Assembly (NCBI GenBank): GCA_037176845.1
Contig: JAYKXP010000293.1
Location: 1 to 33,945, forward strand
Origin: Paramarasmius palmivorus
Taxonomy: Eukaryota > Basidiomycota > Agaricomycetes > Agaricales > Marasmiaceae
Length of the DNA: 33,945 nt
Direction of reading: 5' to 3'
The number at the start of each line of letters is the position of its first letter. The stretch's first letter is position 1. The position numbers and the translations under genes are program-made. Under the pieces are notes generated by a model. It made no database searches. It was not told the origin of the DNA and saw only the letters and a list, made by a program, of their open reading frames with translations. This document shows positions 7,949 to 16,650 of this stretch, one piece after another.

Positions 7949-10900
7949 TTAGAGTACTCGGTCAAGGTGATAAGCATCTTCATGTTTCCACGCATCGGCA
8001 GTTGGGTGGAAAGCGGCTCGAAGGGTACGGATATCGTAATGAAGAGGGACCATTGTGTGTTCAATCACAGATCTTAGCTGACCTGTAACTGATCTAAAAG
8101 AACGATCTTTGTCGGCGTAGGGGAGGGAGTCGATGATGTCGAGGAAATAGGTTGCAGGGAGAAGGAAACGGTACTCGAAAGGCTGGATATAGGGATTATG
8201 AGGGACTGGACCACAGAAATCATCGCCATAAGGTGTTTCAAGCATAAAGGCGTCAATTCGTTTGGCATGAAGGCGGTGTGCAATTCGCTCTCTGGTTTCG
8301 TGGTTGAATTCAGTGACTAGGTTGGATGAACCAAAGCCAAGGGTAGTAAGGTACTTGGCTAGAGCGTCACATATGGTAGTGATTGATTTAACGATTTTCA
8401 TCATCTCCCGTGTGATTGGAGAGGATAACGAGTGGCGAGAATACTTGGATGGTACGGCTCCAAGGTCTTCGAGAGGAACATAGTCAATCTGGGTACGAGG
8501 GAAATTGGAGTGTTGGATCATGTCTCGGCTCATTGCAGCTTGGACCAATTGAATAAGATGAGCGATAGCGGTGGAAGAAGGTTCGTCGGTCGAAAGGGCT
8601 ATCTGTTGCAAATCTCTAATGACTTCTGCTCTTTCTCCTGCATTGGGAGCATGCTCGATAGTACTTGATGTACCGGGAGGAATAACGGGTGGAAGAGTGT
8701 GATAGTTCTCCATGGTCTCCTTGTTAAAGCGATAGGCAAGAGCGATGAGGGAAGAAAAGGAAAGGTTAATTCCCTTTAGCTTGGCGTATTCAACGATTGT
8801 CTTTTCACATGAGAATGGGGCCGTATACGACTGTTTCGTAAGCGTTTCATAGGCTCGAGTATAGAGTGAGAGTGGTGATTGATTGGATGGATGAATGAAG
8901 ATCTCCTGTTGTGACCTGACCATCACAGACAGAAGGGTGGTGTGATAGTTAAGTGAGAGATACGTATCGTTTTTGGGAAGAGGAATGGAATAGAGACCGT
9001 GTACATTGGCGTTAATTGGATTGAATTTGTTAATAAGATCTTCGATGACTGGCCTAACCGAATGAGGAACGTGCTCCATGGCTTCGAGTACTTCTACCGA
9101 GTTGAAAAGCATCATGACATTGTTGTGAGTCTGCGTGGGACCCCAAATGCTGGCAGTACGGTTTTGGAGGATGTCAACAATAGTAGGTTCGGTAGGTTCG
9201 GTAGATGGTTCTGGAAGTGGAGGTGTATACGGAGGAGACGTAGCAGGTGTATCGTAATTGTTGAGTGATGGGGAAAAAACTTCTTGTTCCAACTCGTCTC
9301 GTTCGTCAGTGTTGAGAGAGCTAGGAGTGTCTGGTGTGATTGGGACTAGTGAAGGAAGCGAGGAGGGAGTGGAACTCTCCCTCGACTCAAGCTTGGGGGA
9401 CGGGGAAACTGTATCTGAGTTTTCAACTGAATTTTGATGAACACTAAGCTTCGTCATCAAAAAGGATGCCGTACCTGGGGTGTAGCATCCCAACGGCTTT
9501 TTCTCTGAGGTGCCCATATCACTTTTGGTTGCCCTAGGGCCGGTCTTGAACGCGAATCGAGTCTCTGGACCATCCATGACTTCAGGACTGTAGTAGGGCT
9601 TTTTAACGGTGCGTGTATGCTTGTTGGAAACGTCTGCTGGCATATGAGTGGTGAAAGTCGGAAAGAAAGGGTGAAAAGAGAACAAAATTGAAAGTCGACG
9701 GTTAATAAATGCTGAATTTTGACCCGTGGGACTTTTAAAGAATGGAGATCGGATGCGGAATGGAAAGGATCGACGGTCATGAGTGCTCGGAACCGTAAAT
9801 GGGGTCGGGGATTGATGTTCTATCTTTAGGACTTGATTTCCGGGGTCAATGATGCAATAAACACGGTCATGTGAACAATATTCTGGAATTTGAAGGGTAC
9901 GCGTAGATTTGAATACAGTTGGGATCATCATACAGTCAATGATATCAACCAGACAAAGAGAGTCGATAAACCAAACTCTCTCTGACACTGTAGGAATGGA
10001 TGGGCTATAGCTGAATTGAAAGCTGGGACATGAAGAACCGATAAACCGTGTGTCTTCAGTTACTGTAAAAGCAGGCGAATGTGAAACATGAACTGTTGGG
10101 CTGTATCTTGAGAATATTTCATGCAGAATGAGGTTGGTAGACGTCTGGCCTGTAGAAGGGCTTGACTGTCTAAAAGGAAGGGGGAATAAACATGACTTCT
10201 TGTTGAAAAAAACGGTTTTTGGCTGTTCTGGTGGGCTAAGCAGTGATAAAACAGACTTGAATGAGCTGAGATCATTGTTAAAGTAGCTGGATACGACACC
10301 TATACTCCCAATACCCTTCATGAATCGTCTCCCATGCTCCATAACAGTCTTCCAACAGTTCAACAACAAATAAACCCAATAAAACACCAAAAAACTGGTA
10401 AAATCTTCGATTTTCTTGCATTTCTTGCTGTGGAATATTGTTGTAATGCTGTGGGATGGTGAAATACAGTTCAGGAGGGTTGAAATGAGGGAAAGGAACG
10501 ACATAATGAGTACGGAGTATGAGGGGAAAGGTGGTGGAGAAGAAATGAACTGTGGGAATGATGTGCTGGCAGTTATTTTTGGCGCGGGGCTGATTCTGGG
10601 CTCCGGCACTTTCCGGGAAAGGTCGCCGGCGTGTCTAGAACATTTAGGTAACATCTCGGCGCTAATTGGCGCTAATTCGGCATCATTCCGGGGTCTCCGG
10701 CACTTGGGACTCATCAAATAATCCATTTTAAGCTGTAAAATGGGTATTTCTTGCTTAAATCTCATTGTTTCTTGACTATTCATTGTGATTTTGGTACCGG
10801 CGGTTGGGTAAGAGTGTTCATCATAGTGATAGACAGTTTTCGTGCTATTTTGCCGATTTTTATCGCTGCTATATGTTGTGCTATAAAGCTGTTTTTGCAT

Positions 10901-13900
10901 AAAATGTTGATTTGCCGGGCTATAATGTTGTACACCATACACTGATTGGCACAACTTTTGGAATGTGTCAGACAGGTGCAGTAGGTGATGTTTAACCATA
11001 TCAGGCTGTCCAGTATCATCACTTTGCATATGGATCATGTATAATGCCAGTACAAGTAGGTAAAAAGCTGGAATATCTGTCTTGATGTTGCGCAGAGAGT
11101 TATATTCTGTGTTATAGAGTGCTACATCTCTCGAGTTGATGTATAGAGTGTCTGATCTTGATGAGTATGCTTCTAATTTATGTTTGGCAATGTTTGGTGC
11201 AGATGGAATGAACACAGACATAACGGTAACATTGTTAGGTGTATTCTGTCTTTCAGGTGGTGGTGTAACATATCCTGGAGGGCGATTCTGAGGTCCCCAA
11301 AGACTTTCGTCATTGGAAATACACATCATATCAGTTTGAATGACTAAATCAACAGGTAATGATGAATAATCTGATCCGCTAGGTGCTTCTTGTCCTGTAT
11401 CATCTGGGGTTTGACTGCGTATAGTTAGACTTGTTTGTGGTGTGTCATATAAAGTAGCTGTTGATGAAGCTATGGCAGGTGAATATGCTGGAAGGGTTTC
11501 ACTAGTCATATAATCTGGTAGGATTGGTGGTTCAGATGGATAGCTATCAGTAGGCCATAACGGTCTTTGGAAAACTTGTCGTAAACAGTGACTGCATGGG
11601 TTTAAAGTTGAATGAAAGCTTTCAGTACTCTCATTCAGTAAGTACATAAGCTGTTGCTCAGCATTCTCATGGCTTGAAATGTGAATTGATTCAGAATTTG
11701 ACTGATTCTCTTCAATATCATGCTGTCTCATAGGGTTTGTGTGACGTCGAATGAAGTTGGGAGTGATACGACTAACTGCATTTCTGACTGAATGCATAAT
11801 TGGCAAGCAGACTTGTGGAACAGAGTCAGTGTCATCAGAATAAATGACTACCGATTGAACTGATAACTCGTTATTGCTTGTATTGACTGTCGAAGTAGCT
11901 GTTTCTGTTGGTGGTTGATAGGAATCTTGATCTTGAGCTTGTTGAATGTTTGCTGAAGTGTCTTCTGCTTGAGGTTCTTCAATTATTTGAGTGGTTTCAG
12001 TAGATGTGTCAAGTGCTTCGATGAATGTAGACATGCTAGTGATCCAATCTGCTGGGACTTCTTCTGGTTCAACTAATATCTCATATCGTGGAATAAGGTT
12101 GCCTTGACCATCTCGACGCTTAAAGACTAGATATGTACCATCATCTCTTTCATCAATTGTAACATAGTTACCACGCTGCCAGGGTCTACCTAGTAATAAA
12201 TCAAATGGAACATGTGTACCAACGTAAAGCTGAGCATAGGTACGTACATTGCCACAGTCAATAGGGACACTATCAACTAAGCCATGAAGCATTCCTTTTC
12301 CTCCATTTGCATCAAACACACCCATAGACTTGGTGATATCCATTGCTTGACCATTCATCTGTGATCGCCAGACTTCATATCGTACAATGTTTAACATAGA
12401 ACCAGTATCAATGATTGCTTCAATAGGCTTTCCATCAACTGTAATCTTCAGTCTGATCAGAACATGTCTATCAAGTAGGAATGATGTTGCTTCAATATCG
12501 GTTACTTCTGCATTCAGATTCAGCATGTCACTAATACCATTTGACTTTGTGGATTGATTCTTATACTTAAGACTGTCTCCTAGCATATGCGCAATGTCTG
12601 GAGCTAAACCAAGAAGTTCTCCAAGTGACAGTGTGAATCCCTTAGAATCAAGGATTCTCTCATAGACTTGTTGCTTGTCAACACTAATTGATAGGTCAGA
12701 TTGGCGAGTACGAGTGAACGACTTCTTTGGCCGCTGTGACTGATCTTCTTTCTGCTTTGCTTTTCCCTTGCTAGAGGATCCAGCTTGAGGTTGAGATTCA
12801 TCAGTGTCTTCCATAATACTATCATCTGAACTTGAATTGTAGCGTTGTGTCTGTGGTTCAACTGGTTTTGGTGGAGGCGGAATCTCTGTAACCTTTGGCT
12901 CACTAGACTTGGCCTTAGGTTTCTTTTGCTGAGGTGGAATTACTGGTTGGTCTGCAGGTGGAATATCTGGTGCAGAGCCTTTTGAACGTGTACCATGTGT
13001 TCTGTCATTTGTGTCATATGGGTTTGCTCGATTTTTGCCTTGATTGATCTTGTCACGTTCAGCTGCTAGAACTGATGGACGGGTAGACGTAATGTGTGCA
13101 TAGAGTTCCCTATCTTCTTCAGCTGAAATAGCTTGGATCAGATTGGAGCTTGCTGGTGGAACAGATGTGGTAGCGGTTGGCTGTTGTGGCTTTGTATTGG
13201 ATGAAGCTTGTGGACTTGGTTGCATGATTCTCTCAAAGGCTTGTAGAATGGTTTCATTTGGCTGTCGTCTGATAGATGCTCCATTTGGAAAGGTGTAACG
13301 TCCTGTAGCATCTTTCTTGATTCTTCCTTCGTTATGCATCTGGGCTAATACTGGGCATTTCGGTAAAATATGGTCTTGACTTCCGCAACCGAAGCAATGA
13401 GGGGTTTCATTCCCTGACGTGTTTTCCATAGCATTGGGTGGTGCAACATATTGGTTGTTACGAAAGTTGTTTCTGGGTAATGGTGGAGGTTTTGACTTAA
13501 AAGCTGGTGGTGCAACAATAGACTTTACTTCAGGATCAAGTTTGATTGCTCGATAATAGGTCGTTGCATATTCAGGATCATCTAAATCCATAGCACTAAG
13601 CCTTTTAACTAGGTCTTCAACATCAGAATCATCAGTAGAAGCTTTCTTCTTCTCCTGAGAGTCAAATTTCCTAGCCTTTGACTCATGTTTTCTTTTCTTC
13701 TTGCGTTCACGCTCTTTATCAGATTGCTTCTTCTTAGACTTCATCTTTTTCTTCTTTGATCGCTTAGTATCAGTGTCAGAATCAGAGTCATCAGAGTCAG
13801 AGTCTAATTCAGAATCAGAACTGTCAGAGTCAGAGTCTTCAGAGTCAGTATCACTTTCGTCTGTATCGGCATCTGAGTTGTCCAAATCACTATCATCATT

Positions 13901-14854
13901 ATCAAGGAACTTGGTAAACTCATTTGAAAGATCTTTGAAGTATTGAACAGCTGTTTCTTGTACAACTTTCATATCCCAAGGAATAGCCATATCATGCTTA
14001 GGATCCATTTCTCGAAGGCGGCGATTAAGTTTCTTACGAAGGGATTTGTGAATTCCGTGGAAGAAGTATTCTGATTGCTGCTGCTCTGTCATGAGTTTAG
14101 CATCTAGAACAGGGCCTGCAATACGAACAAAACCCCTTGTATACTTGAGGAATGAACTGATATCTTTGATCTTCTTATGCTTTGCTTTATCGGTAAACTT
14201 GCGAAGGTGGCGTAACTTGTACTTGCGGTCCTTACGAGTTGCATCGTACATCTCAAATAAGGTTTTGATTAATGCTGTCCATTCATGTTTCCTGAAGGCT
14301 TCACATCCTTCAACAAACTCTCTAACCTTACGGGAAGAGTAAGACAACACTGCTTGACATCGGTCTTCAGAATCATATACATTGTACTTGGTGAATAGAC
14401 GTAGAAGGTGTGTAACAAAGTATCGGACTTTGTACGATTGACCTTTAAACTTTTCGGGGGCCTCTCTGTGTCCCAAAGGTGGAAGTGACAGAAAGGATGG
14501 AGTCACGCTAATATCGCCTGAACTCATTTTCGGTGGATGCTGTTCCAAAGGAATTGATTTCCTAAAGTCAGTAGTAGGTTGAGGAGCTGACAATGGGGAA
14601 CCAAGTGAAGGTCCTTCGGATTTTGTTGGAGAAGTTGGGGTAGATTGATTGATAGACTCGGAAGTAGGCTTTCGGGTTTCAGTAAACAGAGGATCGGGCT
14701 GAGCTGGAGATTGCTTCTGTGTGTTTGGAGATTCTTGTGCTTTTGCTTCTTCAGTAGAAGGCTGTGATGTGTTGGTTTCAAAGGTAGATGATGAATCTGG
14801 TTTAACTCCCTTTGTTGGAGTTGCTGAACCAGAATTTGATGTAGACGTGGACAT
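7949..14854 (-). CDS. Element A Gag-protease polyprotein with a long unknown C-terminal extension (2,301 aa)
   Basis: One uninterrupted frame. Residues 1-130 are Ser/Thr/Pro-rich. A capsid-like region follows at about 135-310 (starting near FKGQSYKVRYFV). Residues 316-365 form a Ser-Asp/Glu tract and about 366-405 a Lys/Arg tract. A CCHC knuckle, CFGCGSQDHILPKC, lies near 485-498, and a retropepsin site, IIDTGSMLNIV, has its Asp at residue 816. After protease (ending near 920) come over 1,300 residues I cannot assign: a Ser/Thr/Pro-rich stretch, a Cys/Phe/Ser-rich stretch (about 1380-1735), and a better-behaved globular-looking part from a Met at 1738 (position 9643) to the end. Fungal Ty3 elements normally pass from protease straight to RT. 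The extension could be a second gene fused in frame or an intron-bearing segment. The first 90 nt after the LTR lead to this ATG; a second in-frame Met lies at residue 110. Confidence 0.85.
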   Translation of the reverse strand: MSTSTSNSGSATPTKGVKPDSSSTFETNTSQPSTEEAKAQESPNTQKQSPAQPDPLFTETRKPTSESINQSTPTSPTKSEGPSLGSPLSAPQPTTDFRKSIPLEQHPPKMSSGDISVTPSFLSLPPLGHREAPEKFKGQSYKVRYFVTHLLRLFTKYNVYDSEDRCQAVLSYSSRKVREFVEGCEAFRKHEWTALIKTLFEMYDATRKDRKYKLRHLRKFTDKAKHKKIKDISSFLKYTRGFVRIAGPVLDAKLMTEQQQSEYFFHGIHKSLRKKLNRRLREMDPKHDMAIPWDMKVVQETAVQYFKDLSNEFTKFLDNDDSDLDNSDADTDESDTDSEDSDSDSSDSELDSDSDDSDSDTDTKRSKKKKMKSKKKQSDKERERKKKRKHESKARKFDSQEKKKASTDDSDVEDLVKRLSAMDLDDPEYATTYYRAIKLDPEVKSIVAPPAFKSKPPPLPRNNFRNNQYVAPPNAMENTSGNETPHCFGCGSQDHILPKCPVLAQMHNEGRIKKDATGRYTFPNGASIRRQPNETILQAFERIMQPSPQASSNTKPQQPTATTSVPPASSNLIQAISAEEDRELYAHITSTRPSVLAAERDKINQGKNRANPYDTNDRTHGTRSKGSAPDIPPADQPVIPPQQKKPKAKSSEPKVTEIPPPPKPVEPQTQRYNSSSDDSIMEDTDESQPQAGSSSKGKAKQKEDQSQRPKKSFTRTRQSDLSISVDKQQVYERILDSKGFTLSLGELLGLAPDIAHMLGDSLKYKNQSTKSNGISDMLNLNAEVTDIEATSFLLDRHVLIRLKITVDGKPIEAIIDTGSMLNIVRYEVWRSQMNGQAMDITKSMGVFDANGGKGMLHGLVDSVPIDCGNVRTYAQLYVGTHVPFDLLLGRPWQRGNYVTIDERDDGTYLVFKRRDGQGNLIPRYEILVEPEEVPADWITSMSTFIEALDTSTETTQIIEEPQAEDTSANIQQAQDQDSYQPPTETATSTVNTSNNELSVQSVVIYSDDTDSVPQVCLPIMHSVRNAVSRITPNFIRRHTNPMRQHDIEENQSNSESIHISSHENAEQQLMYLLNESTESFHSTLNPCSHCLRQVFQRPLWPTDSYPSEPPILPDYMTSETLPAYSPAIASSTATLYDTPQTSLTIRSQTPDDTGQEAPSGSDYSSLPVDLVIQTDMMCISNDESLWGPQNRPPGYVTPPPERQNTPNNVTVMSVFIPSAPNIAKHKLEAYSSRSDTLYINSRDVALYNTEYNSLRNIKTDIPAFYLLVLALYMIHMQSDDTGQPDMVKHHLLHLSDTFQKLCQSVYGVQHYSPANQHFMQKQLYSTTYSSDKNRQNSTKTVYHYDEHSYPTAGTKITMNSQETMRFKQEIPILQLKMDYLMSPKCRRPRNDAELAPISAEMLPKCSRHAGDLSRKVPEPRISPAPKITASTSFPQFISSPPPFPSYSVLIMSFLSLISTLLNCISPSHSITTIFHSKKCKKIEDFTSFLVFYWVYLLLNCWKTVMEHGRRFMKGIGSIGVVSSYFNNDLSSFKSVLSLLSPPEQPKTVFFNKKSCLFPLPFRQSSPSTGQTSTNLILHEIFSRYSPTVHVSHSPAFTVTEDTRFIGSSCPSFQFSYSPSIPTVSERVWFIDSLCLVDIIDCMMIPTVFKSTRTLQIPEYCSHDRVYCIIDPGNQVLKIEHQSPTPFTVPSTHDRRSFPFRIRSPFFKSPTGQNSAFINRRLSILFSFHPFFPTFTTHMPADVSNKHTRTVKKPYYSPEVMDGPETRFAFKTGPRATKSDMGTSEKKPLGCYTPGTASFLMTKLSVHQNSVENSDTVSPSPKLESRESSTPSSLPSLVPITPDTPSSLNTDERDELEQEVFSPSLNNYDTPATSPPYTPPLPEPSTEPTEPTIVDILQNRTASIWGPTQTHNNVMMLFNSVEVLEAMEHVPHSVRPVIEDLINKFNPINANVHGLYSIPLPKNDTYLSLNYHTTLLSVMVRSQQEIFIHPSNQSPLSLYTRAYETLTKQSYTAPFSCEKTIVEYAKLKGINLSFSSLIALAYRFNKETMENYHTLPPVIPPGTSSTIEHAPNAGERAEVIRDLQQIALSTDEPSSTAIAHLIQLVQAAMSRDMIQHSNFPRTQIDYVPLEDLGAVPSKYSRHSLSSPITREMMKIVKSITTICDALAKYLTTLGFGSSNLVTEFNHETRERIAHRLHAKRIDAFMLETPYGDDFCGPVPHNPYIQPFEYRFLLPATYFLDIIDSLPYADKDRSFRSVTGQLRSVIEHTMVPLHYDIRTLRAAFHPTADAWKHEDAYHLDRVL
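10580..10711. other. GC-rich patch inside the A polyprotein ORF
   Basis: This ~130-bp patch is markedly richer in G and C than the AT-rich DNA on both sides. It contains a tandem 10-mer GGCGCTAATT (10658-10667 and 10668-10677) and a direct repeat CTCCGGCACT at 10601-10610 and 10695-10704. In the coding frame it gives an Arg/Pro-rich stretch. It may mark the join between gag-protease and a captured segment, or an internal regulatory region for the C-terminal part. Confidence 0.45.
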
Positions 14855-14922
14855 AAACTTGCTGAAAGATAATGGACTTGAGTTCGTTCCAAGATGGGGT
14901 AACTAGCAAAATATACTAATTC

Positions 14923-14940
14923 TCCCCACGTTGGCCACCA
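14923..14940 (-). other. Primer-binding site of element A (tRNA type)
   Basis: Four bases inside the 5' LTR end, the element strand reads TGGTGGCCAACGTGGGGA. It begins with TGG, the complement of a tRNA CCA end. From general knowledge it differs at three of 18 positions from the site used by retroviruses primed with tRNA-Lys1,2. Which fungal tRNA fits cannot be decided here. Confidence 0.65.
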
Positions 14941-15187
14941 CTGATGTCGTCCGTTCTTAGCGAACTAATGAAGACTCCTGCAGCACGTAACGTTAGTGGG
15001 CAGGTAACCTCCTGGTGACTGGATAATAGGATTCGAGAGTACCAAACTCGAAAACGTTGGCCGACGGTACTTTTGTAACTGAGTAAACTGATGATGAACT
15101 AAGCTTCGCTACACACACTAGCGTTTCACTCTGGAAACTACTAACTAATGTATATGAAACCAAACTTCTGATACTTGACTGAAACTG

Positions 15188-15680
15188 GACTTGGCTATAC
15201 CAGTGTTTCACTCTGGAAACTACTAACTGATATATGCAGAACCAAGCTAAATAAATGAACAGACTTGTCACTAGTGCTCCTGAAAAGCTACGAACTAATG
15301 ACTATTAAACGTGGGGTGAGGAATGATAGCTGAGAGCCAAAATATATTTTTCCTTTCTTAGACTTGGCTATACCAATGTTTCACTCTGGAAACTACTAAC
15401 TGATATATGCAGAACCAAGCTAAATAAACAAACAGTGGACTAGACTTGACAGTGACTAGTCTAAAACTTGAGGTGAGGAATAATAGCTGTATGAAGCTAA
15501 GATATATTTTCCTTTTCTTAGACTTGGCTATACCAATGTTTCACTCTGGAAACTACTAACTGATATATGCAGAACCAAGCTAAATAAACAAACAGTGGAC
15601 TAGACTTGACAGTGACTAGTCTAAAACTTGGGGTGAGGAATGATAGCTGTATGAAGCTAAGATATATTTTCCTGGGGTGT
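15188..15680. repeat. Three ~160-173 bp tandem units within the A LTR
   Basis: Units begin at 15188, 15361 and 15521. Units two and three are almost identical over 160 bp, differing by a handful of bases; the first is more divergent. Each ends with a GATATATTTTCC-like AT-rich block that could be a TATA-type element. The left LTR retains one unit, with the junction inside the shared GGGGTGAGGAATGATAGC. Confidence 0.82.
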
Positions 15681-15696
15681 ACCTACGATTACAGCT

Positions 15697-15705
15697 CCTT
15701 ATATA
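15697..15705 (-). promoter_or_regulatory. Candidate TATA box of the A LTR
   Basis: TATATAAGG on the element strand. It also lies at the equivalent place in the short LTR, just beside the 12-bp deletion there. The transcription start is not visible. Confidence 0.45.
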
Positions 15706-16130
15706 CTTTTTCAGTGTGCTAAAAATAGAACTATGGATCAGTCAGCGAACTATCTAACTGAGTCAGAAACTATAAATCGAGGGTGCAAACATGAGTTTTG
15801 GGGTACAAAGTGTTATAAATCAAGGGTCCATTCATGATTCTAGGGTTCTTTTGCTTATGAATCAGGTATTTCTCTGTGCGACTCATGCACTTGAGTAATT
15901 CTGGATCAATCTGAATCAATCTGAGTCAGTCTGAGTCATTCAAAAGCTGTGGCAGCTATGAGGCTGTGTTGATCCCTAAAATAGAATAAGCATAGAATAT
16001 CATAGAAAGGTAAGCATAGGGCATAAGGCATAGAAAATAGAAAGGTTGGGCATAGAGTACTTGTATCATAATATCAAGAAAAAGCGCAAAACTTTGGGTC
16101 ACTATGTAAATACCATTTTGTGGTATTACA

Positions 16131-16134
16131 CCGG
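16131..16134. repeat. Right target-site duplication of element A (CCGG)
   Basis: Pairs with CCGG at 3047-3050. The next bases on the minus strand upstream are the gag start codon of B (ATG at 16138-16136) in the context CACCATGTCC. Confidence 0.8.
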
Positions 16135-16138
16135 ACAT

Positions 16139-16264
16139 GGTGTATGGAAAAAATTAATTTGGTATTTCGGGGGTTCGGAGGTGATTAATTCGGTGTGATC
16201 GAGGGATCGAGGAACGGAATGTCGTGGCAGTGTCGAGAACCGGATAAGGGTAGTCGAAACAAAC
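16139..16264 (-). other. 5' leader of element B
   Basis: Untranslated region between the LTR and the gag ATG. It begins with the primer-binding site (16264-16251). The rest shows no ORF or other motif I can name. Confidence 0.7.
16251..16264 (-). other. Self-priming type primer-binding site of element B
   Basis: Directly inside the 5' LTR the element strand reads GTTTGTTTCGACTA. Its last 12 bases, TTGTTTCGACTA, are the exact complement of TAGTCGAAACAA, which occurs inside the LTR at 16351-16340 on the same strand. This is the arrangement of Tf1, where the first bases of the transcript fold back to prime reverse transcription. No TGG start is present, arguing against a tRNA primer. Confidence 0.75.
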
Positions 16265-16499
16265 TGTGAGGAATAGCCAAAGAAAGGGAACTATTCCCAC
16301 GCTAAGAGACTGAGAGAATGAGAACAAAATATATGAGCGTTGTTTCGACTAAAGAACTACTAGTTAATTACTTGTTTATATACTAGAATCTACTGTCAAT
16401 ATGTTACTTGTAATAAATATGTAACTTGTAAGGACGACGATACATGTAACGAAATGACATGAGTATCCCTAAGTGTCCGAGATGGTCCGAACCGTGACA
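16265..16499 (-). repeat. 5' LTR of element B (235 bp)
   Basis: Identical, as far as I can read, to 21313-21547 at a constant offset of 5,048. Element-strand ends are TGTCACGG and CCTCACA. It contains TATATAAA (16382-16375), and 31 nt downstream the TAGTCGAAACAA site (from 16351) that matches the primer site. The predicted start therefore splits the LTR into U3 of about 148 bp and R-U5 of about 87 bp. Its promoter points away from the host gene that starts 151 bp to the right. Confidence 0.92.
16375..16382 (-). promoter_or_regulatory. TATA box of the element B LTR
   Basis: TATATAAA on the element strand, 31 nt before the predicted transcription start at 16351. The identical LTR copy has it at 21430-21423. 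Confidence 0.65.
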
Positions 16500-16650
16500 G
16501 TTACATCCTTCCTGTCAACAACTTTGACAGCTTCAACGCTATTTCTAGTATGCCTAGCATTTTCGCTAGAACAATGCGACTACAACGTGTCTATATTCTG
16601 ACATAAAGGCAAAGTTCTTTGGGAGACTGACCATCAGTCCTCACCTAGGG

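Larger units (their letters stand above)
3051..16130 (-). mobile_element. Large Ty3-type LTR retrotransposon A, nested in B gag
   Basis: A 13,080-bp element on the minus strand with 5' LTR 14945-16130, primer-binding site 14923-14940, Gag-protease-unknown ORF 14854-7949, spacer 7948-7414, RT-RNase H-integrase ORF 7413-3922 and 3' LTR 3866-3051. LTRs begin TGTAATACC and end GGACGACA on the element strand (TG...CA ends). Outside three deletions in the left LTR, the two LTRs differ at only about one or two positions, which implies recent insertion. RT before integrase identifies the Ty3/gypsy order. It is over twice the usual size for a fungal Ty3 element, mainly because of about 1,300 extra codons between protease and RT. 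No polypurine tract is obvious beside the 3' LTR. Confidence 0.92.
14945..16130 (-). repeat. 5' LTR of element A, long form (1,186 bp)
   Basis: Starts TGTAATACC (element strand, at 16130) and ends CGGACGACA at 14945. It carries three ~160-173 bp tandem units starting at about 15188, 15361 and 15521 (each with GACTTGGCTATACCA), a TATATAAGG motif at 15705-15697, and four 10-base repeats at about 15904-15943. The 92-codon frame at 14993-15271, also present in the left LTR, is most likely chance. Confidence 0.92.
1..16499 (-). mobile_element. Ty3-type chromovirus B, truncated at the window start and interrupted by element A
   Basis: Read on the minus strand: 5' LTR (16265-16499), leader (16139-16264), the first codons of gag (16131-16138), then the nested element A (3051-16130), the rest of gag (3046-2032), protease and part of RT (2038-1). 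The RT part is nearly identical to 24606-25897, where the downstream pol and 3' LTR can be read. Removing A and one copy of its CCGG duplication restores an open gag frame, which shows both flanks belong to one element. Taking the missing 3' half from 21313-25897, the uninterrupted element would be about 6.7 kb. The chromovirus assignment rests on YLDD reverse transcriptase, gag-type zinc knuckle, integrase and a C-terminal chromodomain seen in the second copy. Confidence 0.88.

Noticed and set aside
3047..16134. Five-base target duplication for A
   Set aside because: The fifth base differs on both sides (GCCGG versus CCGGA); only CCGG is shared, and the frame is restored with four.
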